The notes beneath the pieces were generated by a model. It searched no databases. It was given only the letters and a program-made list of their open reading frames with translations, and was not told the DNA's origin. DNA of 64,000 bases. It comes from G963668605 sp963668605. Its GTDB lineage: Bacteria; Acidobacteriota; Terriglobia; Bryobacterales; Bryobacteraceae. Positions 1 to 7,591 of this stretch are shown in pieces. Location: assembly GCA_963668605.1 (NCBI GenBank), contig OY764903.1, positions 3,534,001 to 3,598,000 of the forward strand. The letters are read 5' to 3'. The translations under genes were made by a program, and so were the position numbers. The first letter of the stretch is position 1; each line of letters opens with the position of its first letter.

Positions 1-508
1 GATCTGTCCAAGCGGGTACTGACACAAACACGCGGCTGCACTTGCGCACAATCATGCGCATCATCCAGCGCGTGACCGCTGAGAGAAAGCGCAGGGGCAT
101 GGAAGCCCCTTTCCCGGCGGGAACGATCAACTCATGGAACATAACCCATGCCGGCTCCCGCAGGAATTGAAGCCAAAGACAGAAGGCCAGCGTCAGACCG
201 CGAAAGCGTGAGGCACGGAATCCGAAGTTGGGTCCGAAGGCCTGCGGCACGTGCTGGATGAGAATCTGGCGTGGCTGCGGAACATCCCGCAACTCGCGCG
301 AAAGTTGAAAGAGTGCGCGCAAGCCGAAGTGGCCCGGCAGCCGCCGGATGCGTAGCCCGCGCGGGTCCTCGAACGATTCGCCGGTGGAGCCGGACCAGAC
401 CCAGACTTTATCGCCCTTCGCCGCCAGCGACTCTGCAACGCTCTTCGTGTAATCCGCCATGCCCCCGTCGTCGGGAGGATAGGCCCCAGTAATAATCGCC
501 CAGTTCAA
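1..508 (-). CDS. glycosyltransferase, N-terminal part (cut by window edge)
   Basis: The minus strand reads open from a TTG at 508 to the window edge, about 169 residues, with no ATG near the N-terminus. The protein opens with a hydrophobic strand followed by AIITGAYPPDDGGMADYT, the usual beginning of the N-terminal Rossmann fold of GT4-type glycosyltransferases (glycine-rich loop, then the first helix). The acceptor-binding half is therefore present and the nucleotide-sugar half lies outside the window. The start is one base past the TGA of the acyltransferase gene upstream, so the two are probably cotranscribed and translationally coupled. Its neighbours (acyltransferases and a flippase) suggest exopolysaccharide or O-antigen assembly at the cytoplasmic membrane. 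The family call is by pattern and the sugar specificity is unknown. Confidence 0.72.
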   Translation of the reverse strand, partial: MNWAIITGAYPPDDGGMADYTKSVAESLAAKGDKVWVWSGSTGESFEDPRGLRIRRLPGHFGLRALFQLSRELRDVPQPRQILIQHVPQAFGPNFGFRASRFRGLTLAFCLWLQFLREPAWVMFHELIVPAGKGASMPLRFLSAVTRWMMRMIVRKCSRVFVSVPAWTD

Positions 509-509
509 T

Positions 510-1439
510 TCAACCCTCCAAAGGCAGCAGCCGTGTCCGCGCCAGTTTCGCCCCGGCGAGCACGGTAGCTGCGCGTTCCAACATTTGATCCCGCGGGCGC
601 CAGCGGCGCAGCAGCGCGAGAGATTGCAGGGCCGCGACACTTGTCAGCGCCGACGAGACCGCAGGATGCAAATGCATCGCCGTGAAGTGCGGCTCCACCT
701 CGTAGCCCATGCGTAGTTTGTAATCCTGAAGACCGTCTGTCGCGACCAGCGAGGTGTGCCCGTAACAGATGGCCTCGATCCCGGCATCGTGCATCGCCTC
801 ACGCGTGACATGGTAGGTCAGCACGTGATTGGGATTGTGCCTCAGCAGATCGGTGCGCGAGTTCTGATGCAGAATGTGGACCCAGCCGTCTTCGCGGCAG
901 GTGATTCCATAGGACGCAAGTTGCCCATCGACGAACGCGCCCACCGCTCGAATAGCCGACGATTCCGGGATCGCATACACGAGACGTTGCCAACCCTTAC
1001 GTTCACCGAACTCGACATCGAAGCGGCCCTGCCGCGCCATCGAGTCGCGATTGAGCCGGAGACCTTGTTCGAGAAGTTCATCAACGCTCACGTCGCGAAC
1101 TTCGCATTGCTCAACACCGCGGCGCACCAGGTTGCGGCATGTCTTCTGCAGCTTGGGCACGTCGTAGTCGCGATCGCGGCACACGTAGAGGCCGGCCGCG
1201 ACGCCGCTCCAGTTGTGCGATGGGAAACGCAGCCCAAGCCCCTTGACGCGGCGCAGCATGCGGTCGAGTTCGTCGGGGTCCGGCGCCAGCATGAGCTGGT
1301 AGGGTGCGGCCATATAGAATCGTTTCTCGACGCTATGCCAGAGCACGCCGGCGCCTTCTTCAATCCGCCGGCCACGCAGTTCCATGAAGCGCGCCAGCCC
1401 GGAGCCTTTGATTTTTCTGGACGCGTGCATAATCTCCAT
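510..1439 (-). CDS. FemAB/GNAT-like acyltransferase, copy 1
   Basis: This 309-residue soluble protein resembles the GNAT/FemAB-like acyltransferases of polysaccharide clusters. The central and C-terminal half carries the typical run of a conserved GRF segment, a GAFVDGQLASY strand and a conserved QNSRTDL segment, then an RMGYEVEP tail. It is clearly homologous to the next gene upstream (1443-2375), with shared blocks such as ARQGRF, DGWVH and QNSRTDL, so the pair is a tandem duplication. Two starts are possible: ATG at 1439 or ATG at 1430, the latter with GGAG just upstream. It probably transfers an acyl or aminoacyl group to a glycan or its lipid-linked precursor, but the substrate cannot be read from sequence. 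Confidence 0.7.
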   Translation of the reverse strand: MEIMHASRKIKGSGLARFMELRGRRIEEGAGVLWHSVEKRFYMAAPYQLMLAPDPDELDRMLRRVKGLGLRFPSHNWSGVAAGLYVCRDRDYDVPKLQKTCRNLVRRGVEQCEVRDVSVDELLEQGLRLNRDSMARQGRFDVEFGERKGWQRLVYAIPESSAIRAVGAFVDGQLASYGITCREDGWVHILHQNSRTDLLRHNPNHVLTYHVTREAMHDAGIEAICYGHTSLVATDGLQDYKLRMGYEVEPHFTAMHLHPAVSSALTSVAALQSLALLRRWRPRDQMLERAATVLAGAKLARTRLLPLEG

Positions 1440-1442
1440 CCG

Positions 1443-2375
1443 TTAATTCACACCAGCTACAGGGACACCAGCGGCTGGCCGCCATTGCCTGCCTTCGCGC
1501 GCCACTGAGAGGAACGCTGCAGCGCGCTGCAACCTTATATCGCCCGGTCGCAGCCGCTGAAGCGCTCGCAACGTAAGCACAACAGGCGCGCTGGCGGCGA
1601 TCGGCGCGATCGCCGGGTGGAGTTGCACGGCAACACGGGTCGGTTCAACTTGATAGCCCATGCGCGTCTTAAACGCGTGCAGTCCGTCTTCGTACAAGAG
1701 CGTCTTGGGCCCGGTGCAGACGGCCTTCACAAGTGGATCCGCCAACGCCGCCATGATCGTGCTAAACGACAGCGCGTGACTGGGCGAGTGATGCATCAGG
1801 TCCGTGCGCGAATTCTGATAAAGTTTGTGAACCCAACCGTCGTCGACGCACTGCAAAATGTAGGAGGCTAGGTGTCCTTCTATGAACGCGCCCAAAACGC
1901 TCACTCCGGGAGAATCGAATGCCGCACGGACCAAGCGCTCCCACAAGCGCGGCGTGCCGAATTCGGGATTGAAGCGGCCTTGCCGGGCTTGGGTATCGAG
2001 GTTGCAGCGCAGGCCCTGATGGAGCAGTTCTTCGAGCGACACAGGCCTGATTTCGCAAGCGGCCAGACCAGTCCGAACCCGCTTGCGCATTTGCTTCTGC
2101 ACACTTTCCAAGCGGTAGTCCTTGTCGCGTAGCACATAGATTCCGCCTTCGAGACCGGGCTGGCTCAGTGTCGGGTAGCGCGCCGCCACCGAGACGGTCG
2201 TTCTCAATAGGGAAGCGATTTCCTCCGGCTGCGGATCGGCGGCCACGTGATCGGGAAACGCCATCATTAGCCGGCTTCCGAGGTTGAAATCGCACCAATA
2301 GACACCACCGGCTGCGACGACCTTCCGGCCCCGCAACCGAAGAAAATTGGCCTGATTCTCACCCTGAATATTCAC
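1443..2375 (-). CDS. FemAB/GNAT-like acyltransferase, copy 2
   Basis: About 310 residues, paralogous to the gene at 510-1439, with the same order of blocks (YVLRDKDY, ARQGRF, GAFIEG, DGWVH, QNSRTDL, RMGYQVEP). I place the start at a GTG at 2375 because GGAGG lies eight bases upstream. A longer frame from a TTG at 2414 would overlap the preceding gene by 17 bases and has no comparable ribosome binding site. The TAA stop is three bases before the next start, so the three genes down to the glycosyltransferase look like one operon. The function is inferred as glycan or lipid-precursor acylation. The two copies have diverged enough that they may act on different positions. Confidence 0.68.
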   Translation of the reverse strand: MNIQGENQANFLRLRGRKVVAAGGVYWCDFNLGSRLMMAFPDHVAADPQPEEIASLLRTTVSVAARYPTLSQPGLEGGIYVLRDKDYRLESVQKQMRKRVRTGLAACEIRPVSLEELLHQGLRCNLDTQARQGRFNPEFGTPRLWERLVRAAFDSPGVSVLGAFIEGHLASYILQCVDDGWVHKLYQNSRTDLMHHSPSHALSFSTIMAALADPLVKAVCTGPKTLLYEDGLHAFKTRMGYQVEPTRVAVQLHPAIAPIAASAPVVLTLRALQRLRPGDIRLQRAAAFLSVAREGRQWRPAAGVPVAGVN

Positions 2376-2397
2376 TTTGTAATCCTCCGAAAATTCG

Positions 2398-4257
2398 TCA
2401 CAACTGTCCGCCAACCCTGAGACTCACGGTGTTGCTACGTACCGTGAAAGCGCCGTCAAGACTGGAGACGGCGAGCAACAACATTCCCGCGGCGGCCAGC
2501 AACCGCTTTGGGATCAGCACTTGAAACTGATCGGGATCACCCGGCAAAATCCGGCCTGTGAGCTTTTCACCGGCCACTTCGAGGACGCTGCCCGGAGCCA
2601 GGTTGATCCCACGCAACACTACAGCTGCATCCGCGCCCACCGGAATTTCGGCTGGAGAAGCGCCGAGCAAGCCCGGTCCTCCTGCGGAAACTTCCGGCGA
2701 AGCGATGCCGTTCACCGCGACCGAGATGCGCGGGTAAGAGGTCGACAACGCCGCGGGCATTTGCACGTTGATTTGGTACAGTCCGGTAAACCACGGGCTG
2801 AGGCCCGCAAACGTCACCGCCGCGAAGCGTCCGTCAACCGAAGCTGTAACTGGGGCGGCAACCCAGGCCAGTGCGGGCGGTCCCGGCGAAAGAGCGCCGC
2901 TGGCGACCACAGGGGAGACCGGGCCGAGTCCCGTCGCATAGATGCTGACAAATTCTCGCGGCTGCACCGGGTTGCCGCGGCTGACGAGACTGCCGTTGAG
3001 TTTCACGATGGCGCCCGGCCCTTCGCCGCTCCCGGTGAGGGTAAAGATGGACGGGCTTGACTCGACTAACGGCGCGGAAACAGCTATCGAAGGCGTGCCC
3101 GCCACCCGCACAGTCACTGAGGCCTGAGCGCCGGCCAGTTCAAACGGAAATTGCAGATTGATCTGTCCCGGCGAAACGAAGAGCAGCGGCGCGGGTATGT
3201 CGTTGACCGCCACGGTCGTCGTCGCGAGTTTCACGGGCAACGCGCCGGGCGCGGCCGCTAACGTCGATTCCGCGAGTCCGCTGCCAAACAGTGAAACGAG
3301 ACTGCCGGGAGCGATAGCCGGGGTGAGCAAGGCCGGTGACGAAGCTAAACGCACCGCGTCGACGCGCAGGCCCGCGCCGTTATTGGCGCAGACGGAAGGG
3401 CTGGTGGAGGGCCACAGTTGAGGACGCTGGAACAGGTCGCCGTCGTAGAGATCCTGACGCCAGGCGTACCAACTTATGGCCTCGGCGCCGAGCGAGCGCG
3501 TGGCGCAGTGCCAGTCCTTCAACTGGTCGGCCGTCGGCCAATTAGAAAGCTTGCAGGACTTACAGGTGAAAGCCTGATTGACGAGCACCGGCTCGGCGAG
3601 CATCTTCGCGCGAACGTAGGCGATCTCCTGCCGCAAAGTCGCGAGTCCTTCGGTGCGCTGATAGCCGCTGTCGGTAAATGGGTAGTACCAGATGCCGACG
3701 AAATCGGCGACTCCGGTGGCGTCGGCATATTTGTTCGCGACGCAGGGGTAATCTTTCCACTGCGCACCGCCCGGAGCCCAGGCGCCGGGCGTGCCGATGT
3801 CGTGATAGATCTTTACGTCCGGCCAGACGGCGCGAATCGCGGATCGCAGATCGCGCAACTGCTGAGCGGAAAGCGCGCCGCACAGATCGTTCTTGTTGGT
3901 GAACGGATTTACCCAGTACGGTTCGTTGTAAACGAAGATCGCCTTGACGCTCGCGGCGCGCGAAGCGGCATAGCGCAGGAATTCCTGGCCCGCCGGAGTG
4001 ATGCTCCAGACGCCGCTGGTGAGTCTGTACGGTACCGGATACATGCCAATGACGAGTTTGAGACCCGCCGCGCCGGCGGCGTCGAAGGTTGGCGCCCACT
4101 CAGCGCTATTCGCCGGGTTGACATTGGTGACAACGAAGTCATAGCCGAGGTTCTTGAGCGTGGGAAAGTCGGCGATGTCGGGCCAATGCGTTCCGGTTCC
4201 AACATTGGCGGCGCCGAGCGTGCACGCGGAGAGGAGCAGAGCGAGCGCCGTTTTCAT
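2398..4257 (-). CDS. secreted TIM-barrel glycosidase-like protein with Solibacter-type C-terminal repeats
   Basis: The 619-residue protein begins with a short Sec signal (MKTALALLLSACTLGAA). Residues about 20-290 look like a TIM-barrel glycosidase: strand-helix units, a YNEPYWVNP segment with the Asn-Glu pair seen at the acid/base position of clan GH-A enzymes, and a late WYAWR. Residues about 320-520 contain two copies of a domain rich in SPGQINLQFP/YQINVQMPA motifs, matching the TIGR03437-type domain abundant in Candidatus Solibacter. A third immunoglobulin-like (IPT/TIG-like) domain ends the protein. The ATG overlaps the flippase stop as ATGA and has AGGAGG upstream. It may trim or bind the exported polysaccharide. 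The GH family is not assignable by eye. Confidence 0.66.
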   Translation of the reverse strand: MKTALALLLSACTLGAANVGTGTHWPDIADFPTLKNLGYDFVVTNVNPANSAEWAPTFDAAGAAGLKLVIGMYPVPYRLTSGVWSITPAGQEFLRYAASRAASVKAIFVYNEPYWVNPFTNKNDLCGALSAQQLRDLRSAIRAVWPDVKIYHDIGTPGAWAPGGAQWKDYPCVANKYADATGVADFVGIWYYPFTDSGYQRTEGLATLRQEIAYVRAKMLAEPVLVNQAFTCKSCKLSNWPTADQLKDWHCATRSLGAEAISWYAWRQDLYDGDLFQRPQLWPSTSPSVCANNGAGLRVDAVRLASSPALLTPAIAPGSLVSLFGSGLAESTLAAAPGALPVKLATTTVAVNDIPAPLLFVSPGQINLQFPFELAGAQASVTVRVAGTPSIAVSAPLVESSPSIFTLTGSGEGPGAIVKLNGSLVSRGNPVQPREFVSIYATGLGPVSPVVASGALSPGPPALAWVAAPVTASVDGRFAAVTFAGLSPWFTGLYQINVQMPAALSTSYPRISVAVNGIASPEVSAGGPGLLGASPAEIPVGADAAVVLRGINLAPGSVLEVAGEKLTGRILPGDPDQFQVLIPKRLLAAAGMLLLAVSSLDGAFTVRSNTVSLRVGGQL

Positions 4258-5699
4258 ACAGACCTCCTGGCCATCTTCAGGAGCGAATAATGCGATTCGT
4301 AGAGCAGGAAAACCGGGACGTAGAGCAGTAGCCCCACCAGCACCTTGGCCGCGACTTCCGCCAGAGCCGGCACGTCGCCGCTGAAGTCCAACGAGCGAAT
4401 AAGCACAGTGAGGCCGAATGCCGCCCCGAGCGGAAAATAGAGCGAGAGCAGATAGCCGGCAATCGCACGGCGGTTGTGACCACAACCGCGACGGGCGATG
4501 TACAGCTCCGTGCTGGTGAGTATGGCAAGCGTCGTCACCGCCGTACACGCTACGCCCTCCAGACCGTAGCCAGCCTTGATCACGAGGAACTGGGCAGCGG
4601 CCGAAAGTGGGAGCAGCACGGCGAAACATTTAAGGATCAAATTGATTTTTTCGGCCGCGGCAAGGAACGAGCGCACGCTGGCGTGAACCGCCATGAAGAA
4701 GATGCCCCACATCGTGATTTGCGCAGCCGCGATGCCGGGCGTATATTGCGGCAGAGCGAGGTGCACGAAACTCGGAATCAGCAGGGTACCGATCGCGAGG
4801 ATCGGAGGCAGGACATAACAAAAAAACCTCGCCGGCAATTCGTAAAACACGGCCACCTGTTCATGCGAACCCAACCGGCCGTATTCGCGCAGCATGTGCG
4901 GCGCGACCACTTCGTTCACGCCGAGTTGCGTCAGATACACCGAGAAATCGGTGATCAGAGAACTGACGGCATAGTAGCCGACCATCGTGGGCCCCAACAC
5001 CGGTGTCATTACCAGCACATCGACAAACCGGATTGCCGTGAATCCGCTGTCGGTCATTGAGTATGGAAACCCTACGCGGACCAGGGCGCGGATGCGCGTC
5101 CAATCGAAGTGTGTGTTGAGGCGGAGATGCTGGCCGTGCCAGAGGTACGCGGCTGGAATGAAAGCACCCAGCACGGTAGCGGCGCCGATACCCGCGAGGC
5201 CGAAGCACCACGCCAGCGCGATGCCGCTGGCGAAGTCGGCGGCAGCCGCGATCAGGATTTCACGCGAGCGCAGATGGAACAACCGCCGCGCGGAGGCGAG
5301 TTCGCGCAGATACTGATGCGGCTGCGAGACAAAGACCAACAGCGCCATGAAGCGTAGCGCCAGCCGGAATTGCGGATCGCGGACGAAGAAACTGTAAACA
5401 AAAATACCGGCGCCCAGCGCCAGACCCAACACCAGCAAAAAAAATCCGGCGGCCTGAGCGCATCGGTCGGCTTCTTCATCGTCCCCTTGTCCGTTGAGGA
5501 CTGGCACCCGCAGCGACATTCCGGTGGAGACGCCCATGCGCGCGAATCCGCCAACCGGGTAGAGAATCATGACCGCTTTCCAAACGCCCGCCGCCGAGGG
5601 GCCGAGGAAGCGTAATACAAGCAGCGAGCGTAGTGCCGCCAGCACTACGGCCACCGAAGCGCTCGATGAAATCCTTCGCGCGTCAGTCAGAAAGCGCAT
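4254..5699 (-). CDS. Wzx-like polysaccharide flippase (MATE/MOP superfamily)
   Basis: This 481-residue integral membrane protein has about 12-14 hydrophobic segments spread over its whole length. The N-terminus has the amphipathic helix plus RFLGPSAAGVW signature common to polysaccharide export flippases, and a VGFPYSMTDSG segment starts the second half-domain. It would move undecaprenyl-linked glycan units across the inner membrane. The start at 5699 is preceded by GAGGAG. Its stop overlaps the start of the secreted TIM-barrel gene by four bases (ATGA). It is the first gene of the minus-strand glycan operon that continues through both acyltransferases to the glycosyltransferase at the window edge. 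Confidence 0.82.
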   Translation of the reverse strand: MRFLTDARRISSSASVAVVLAALRSLLVLRFLGPSAAGVWKAVMILYPVGGFARMGVSTGMSLRVPVLNGQGDDEEADRCAQAAGFFLLVLGLALGAGIFVYSFFVRDPQFRLALRFMALLVFVSQPHQYLRELASARRLFHLRSREILIAAAADFASGIALAWCFGLAGIGAATVLGAFIPAAYLWHGQHLRLNTHFDWTRIRALVRVGFPYSMTDSGFTAIRFVDVLVMTPVLGPTMVGYYAVSSLITDFSVYLTQLGVNEVVAPHMLREYGRLGSHEQVAVFYELPARFFCYVLPPILAIGTLLIPSFVHLALPQYTPGIAAAQITMWGIFFMAVHASVRSFLAAAEKINLILKCFAVLLPLSAAAQFLVIKAGYGLEGVACTAVTTLAILTSTELYIARRGCGHNRRAIAGYLLSLYFPLGAAFGLTVLIRSLDFSGDVPALAEVAAKVLVGLLLYVPVFLLYESHYSLLKMARRSV

Positions 5700-5971
5700 G
5701 GCGCTCCTCGTAAATATCAGTTGGCGAGTTCATCGCTAGCACGGTCACGTCCCAAGATACGGTTGGAAACGTGGCGCGCCAATGGACGCAAGTCCTATAG
5801 ACCTGCGCTGGAGTACCAGTAAGCGAGTACTGTTCGTCTGTGATCGGGTGTTGGTACCTGCACGCGGGTGCCGTGGGCACAGTAAGATCCGCCGGCATTG
5901 GATCCGGGACGATCTTTCGCGCCCAGCGCACGGAAACGCGGATTTAGCCAGCTAGATTTTGAAAGCTGCCG
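5700..5971. other. intergenic region upstream of the glycan operon
   Basis: About 270 bases between the end of the TPR gene and the flippase start. I see no RNA gene or convincing coding sequence. A minus-strand open frame of 82 codons overlaps the flippase start but has no family resemblance. The flippase promoter should lie here, but no clear -35/-10 pair stands out. Confidence 0.4.
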
Positions 5972-7591
5972 TCAGGCCCGGTCGAAATAGCCTTGGGCCA
6001 GTTCCGGTTTGGCTTCGAGGGCTTCGCGCCAGTAGAAACGTGCTTCATCCTGGCGGCCTTGCGCCTTGAGGGCGTGACCCAGGTTGAGTAGCGCTTCGGC
6101 GAAGTTGGGACGCTCGTTGATGGCTTCGCGGTAGAGCCGGATGGCATCTTCATGCTGGCCGGAACGCTGCAACAGAAGCCCGGTATTGTAGAACAGTTCT
6201 GGAGATCGCTCGCCCATGTCGATCAGCTTGGCCTGGAGTTCGAGCGCTTGCGCGTGGTCCTCACGTTCGATGGCCAGTGCCGCCAAGCCACGCAAAGCAT
6301 CGACGGAGTCCGGTTTAGCGGCAAGCATCTCCTGGAAGGATTTGCGGGCCGCATCATAAGCTCCGGCGCGCCAGTTCGCGATGGCGAGATTCATGCGCGC
6401 CTCGGACCAGTCCGGGCGCAGGCCGATACAAGCCTCAAAGGCCTCGGCGGCGCCGCTCGAATCGCCGCGTTCCAGACGCAAGAATCCAAGACGAAACCAG
6501 GCGTCCTGAGAATCCGCATTCTTACTGACCAGACGGGAGTAGAGCTTTTCGGCGTCGTCCGGCAGACTGAGTTTCTCGAAGACGGTCGCCAGATTGAACC
6601 ACACCTCGGGCTGGTCCTGCGAGATCTGGAGAGCCCGCTCATAGGCTTCACGAGCGCCTTTCAAGTCTCCGGCATCCTGCCGCGCGATTCCGAGGTTGAC
6701 GTGAGCCTGACGGGCGTCGGGCTTGATTTTGAGGGCCTCGGTGTAGGCTTGGATGGCCTGGTCGCCACGATTCAGCTTCTGATAGGAGACGCCGAGATTA
6801 AACCACCGGTCGAAGTGTTCCGGAGTCGCCTCGACGAGTTTGACACAGAATCGCGCAGCGGCCTCGTAATCCTCGCTGGCAAAAGCGCAAGTGGCCAAGC
6901 CTTCGAGCGCAGCCTGCGAAAACGGGCGCATCGCTAGCAGACGCTCTGCGTATTGCCGGATCAGCTTTTCATCCTTGCGTGCAATTCCGATTGTCACCAG
7001 ATTCGTGAGCGAATCCTCAGAGCCCGGATTGGCCGCCAGGATCTTTTCATAGATTTCGACAGCCTCGTCGAAGCGCTGCAGCAGTTGCAGGGCGACGGCC
7101 TTGCCGAACAGTGGGGTCTCGTCAGCCGGTTTTGCTGCCAGACAGCGATCGAACGCCTCGAGCGCGGCTTCGGGCTTCTGCTGGTGAAGTTGACAGATGC
7201 CCAGCCCGACGCGGGCGTCGAGCCGATCGGGATTGAGCTGTAGAGATTTCTGAAACTGCAGGGCCGACTGATCCCAAAGAGCCAGCTTCTCGAGGCAGAT
7301 CGCCAGATTGAAGCTGCCTGTGGCGTGGGCAGGCTCGGCTTCCAGCAGGCGTGAGTAGCTCTTGACCGCCTCTTCGTACTGCTCCAATTCGAACTGCAGG
7401 TAGCCTCGGGCAGATTGGATCTCCGGACCGTTTTCGCCCCGCTCAACGGCAGCATTCAGCTCGCGCAAGGCATCTTTCAGCTTGCCTTCCAGGTGCAATG
7501 CGACAGCCTTCGCTAAGGCGCCGGACGCCCACCCAACTCCGTTCGTTCCCGGAACCGGTTCCGATGTTGCTGGTTTCCGCCGTGGGTTCAT
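5972..7591 (-). CDS. tetratricopeptide repeat protein
   Basis: About 539 residues made almost wholly of TPR units (roughly 14), spaced 34 residues apart with the usual W-LG-Y-A-F-A-P pattern, for example WFNLGVSYQKLNRGDQAIQAY. It is a protein-protein scaffold with no catalytic motif. I chose the ATG at 7591 rather than frames reaching to 7687 because it forms an ATGA overlap with the stop of the preceding gene and has GGGAGAG upstream. The first 30 residues are Pro/Arg-rich with no signal peptide, so it is probably cytoplasmic. Coupling to the zinc-finger/lectin protein suggests the two products work together. Confidence 0.85.
   Translation of the reverse strand: MNPRRKPATSEPVPGTNGVGWASGALAKAVALHLEGKLKDALRELNAAVERGENGPEIQSARGYLQFELEQYEEAVKSYSRLLEAEPAHATGSFNLAICLEKLALWDQSALQFQKSLQLNPDRLDARVGLGICQLHQQKPEAALEAFDRCLAAKPADETPLFGKAVALQLLQRFDEAVEIYEKILAANPGSEDSLTNLVTIGIARKDEKLIRQYAERLLAMRPFSQAALEGLATCAFASEDYEAAARFCVKLVEATPEHFDRWFNLGVSYQKLNRGDQAIQAYTEALKIKPDARQAHVNLGIARQDAGDLKGAREAYERALQISQDQPEVWFNLATVFEKLSLPDDAEKLYSRLVSKNADSQDAWFRLGFLRLERGDSSGAAEAFEACIGLRPDWSEARMNLAIANWRAGAYDAARKSFQEMLAAKPDSVDALRGLAALAIEREDHAQALELQAKLIDMGERSPELFYNTGLLLQRSGQHEDAIRLYREAINERPNFAEALLNLGHALKAQGRQDEARFYWREALEAKPELAQGYFDRA

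Noticed and set aside
2398..4629. Minus-strand frame extending the secreted TIM-barrel protein by 124 residues
   Set aside because: The added part overlaps the flippase gene in another frame and is Arg/Cys/His-rich. The internal ATG at 4257 has AGGAGG and begins a signal peptide.
5683..5931. Minus-strand 82-codon frame before the flippase
   Set aside because: It overlaps the flippase ribosome binding site and start in another frame, has no family resemblance, and no ribosome binding site of its own was found.
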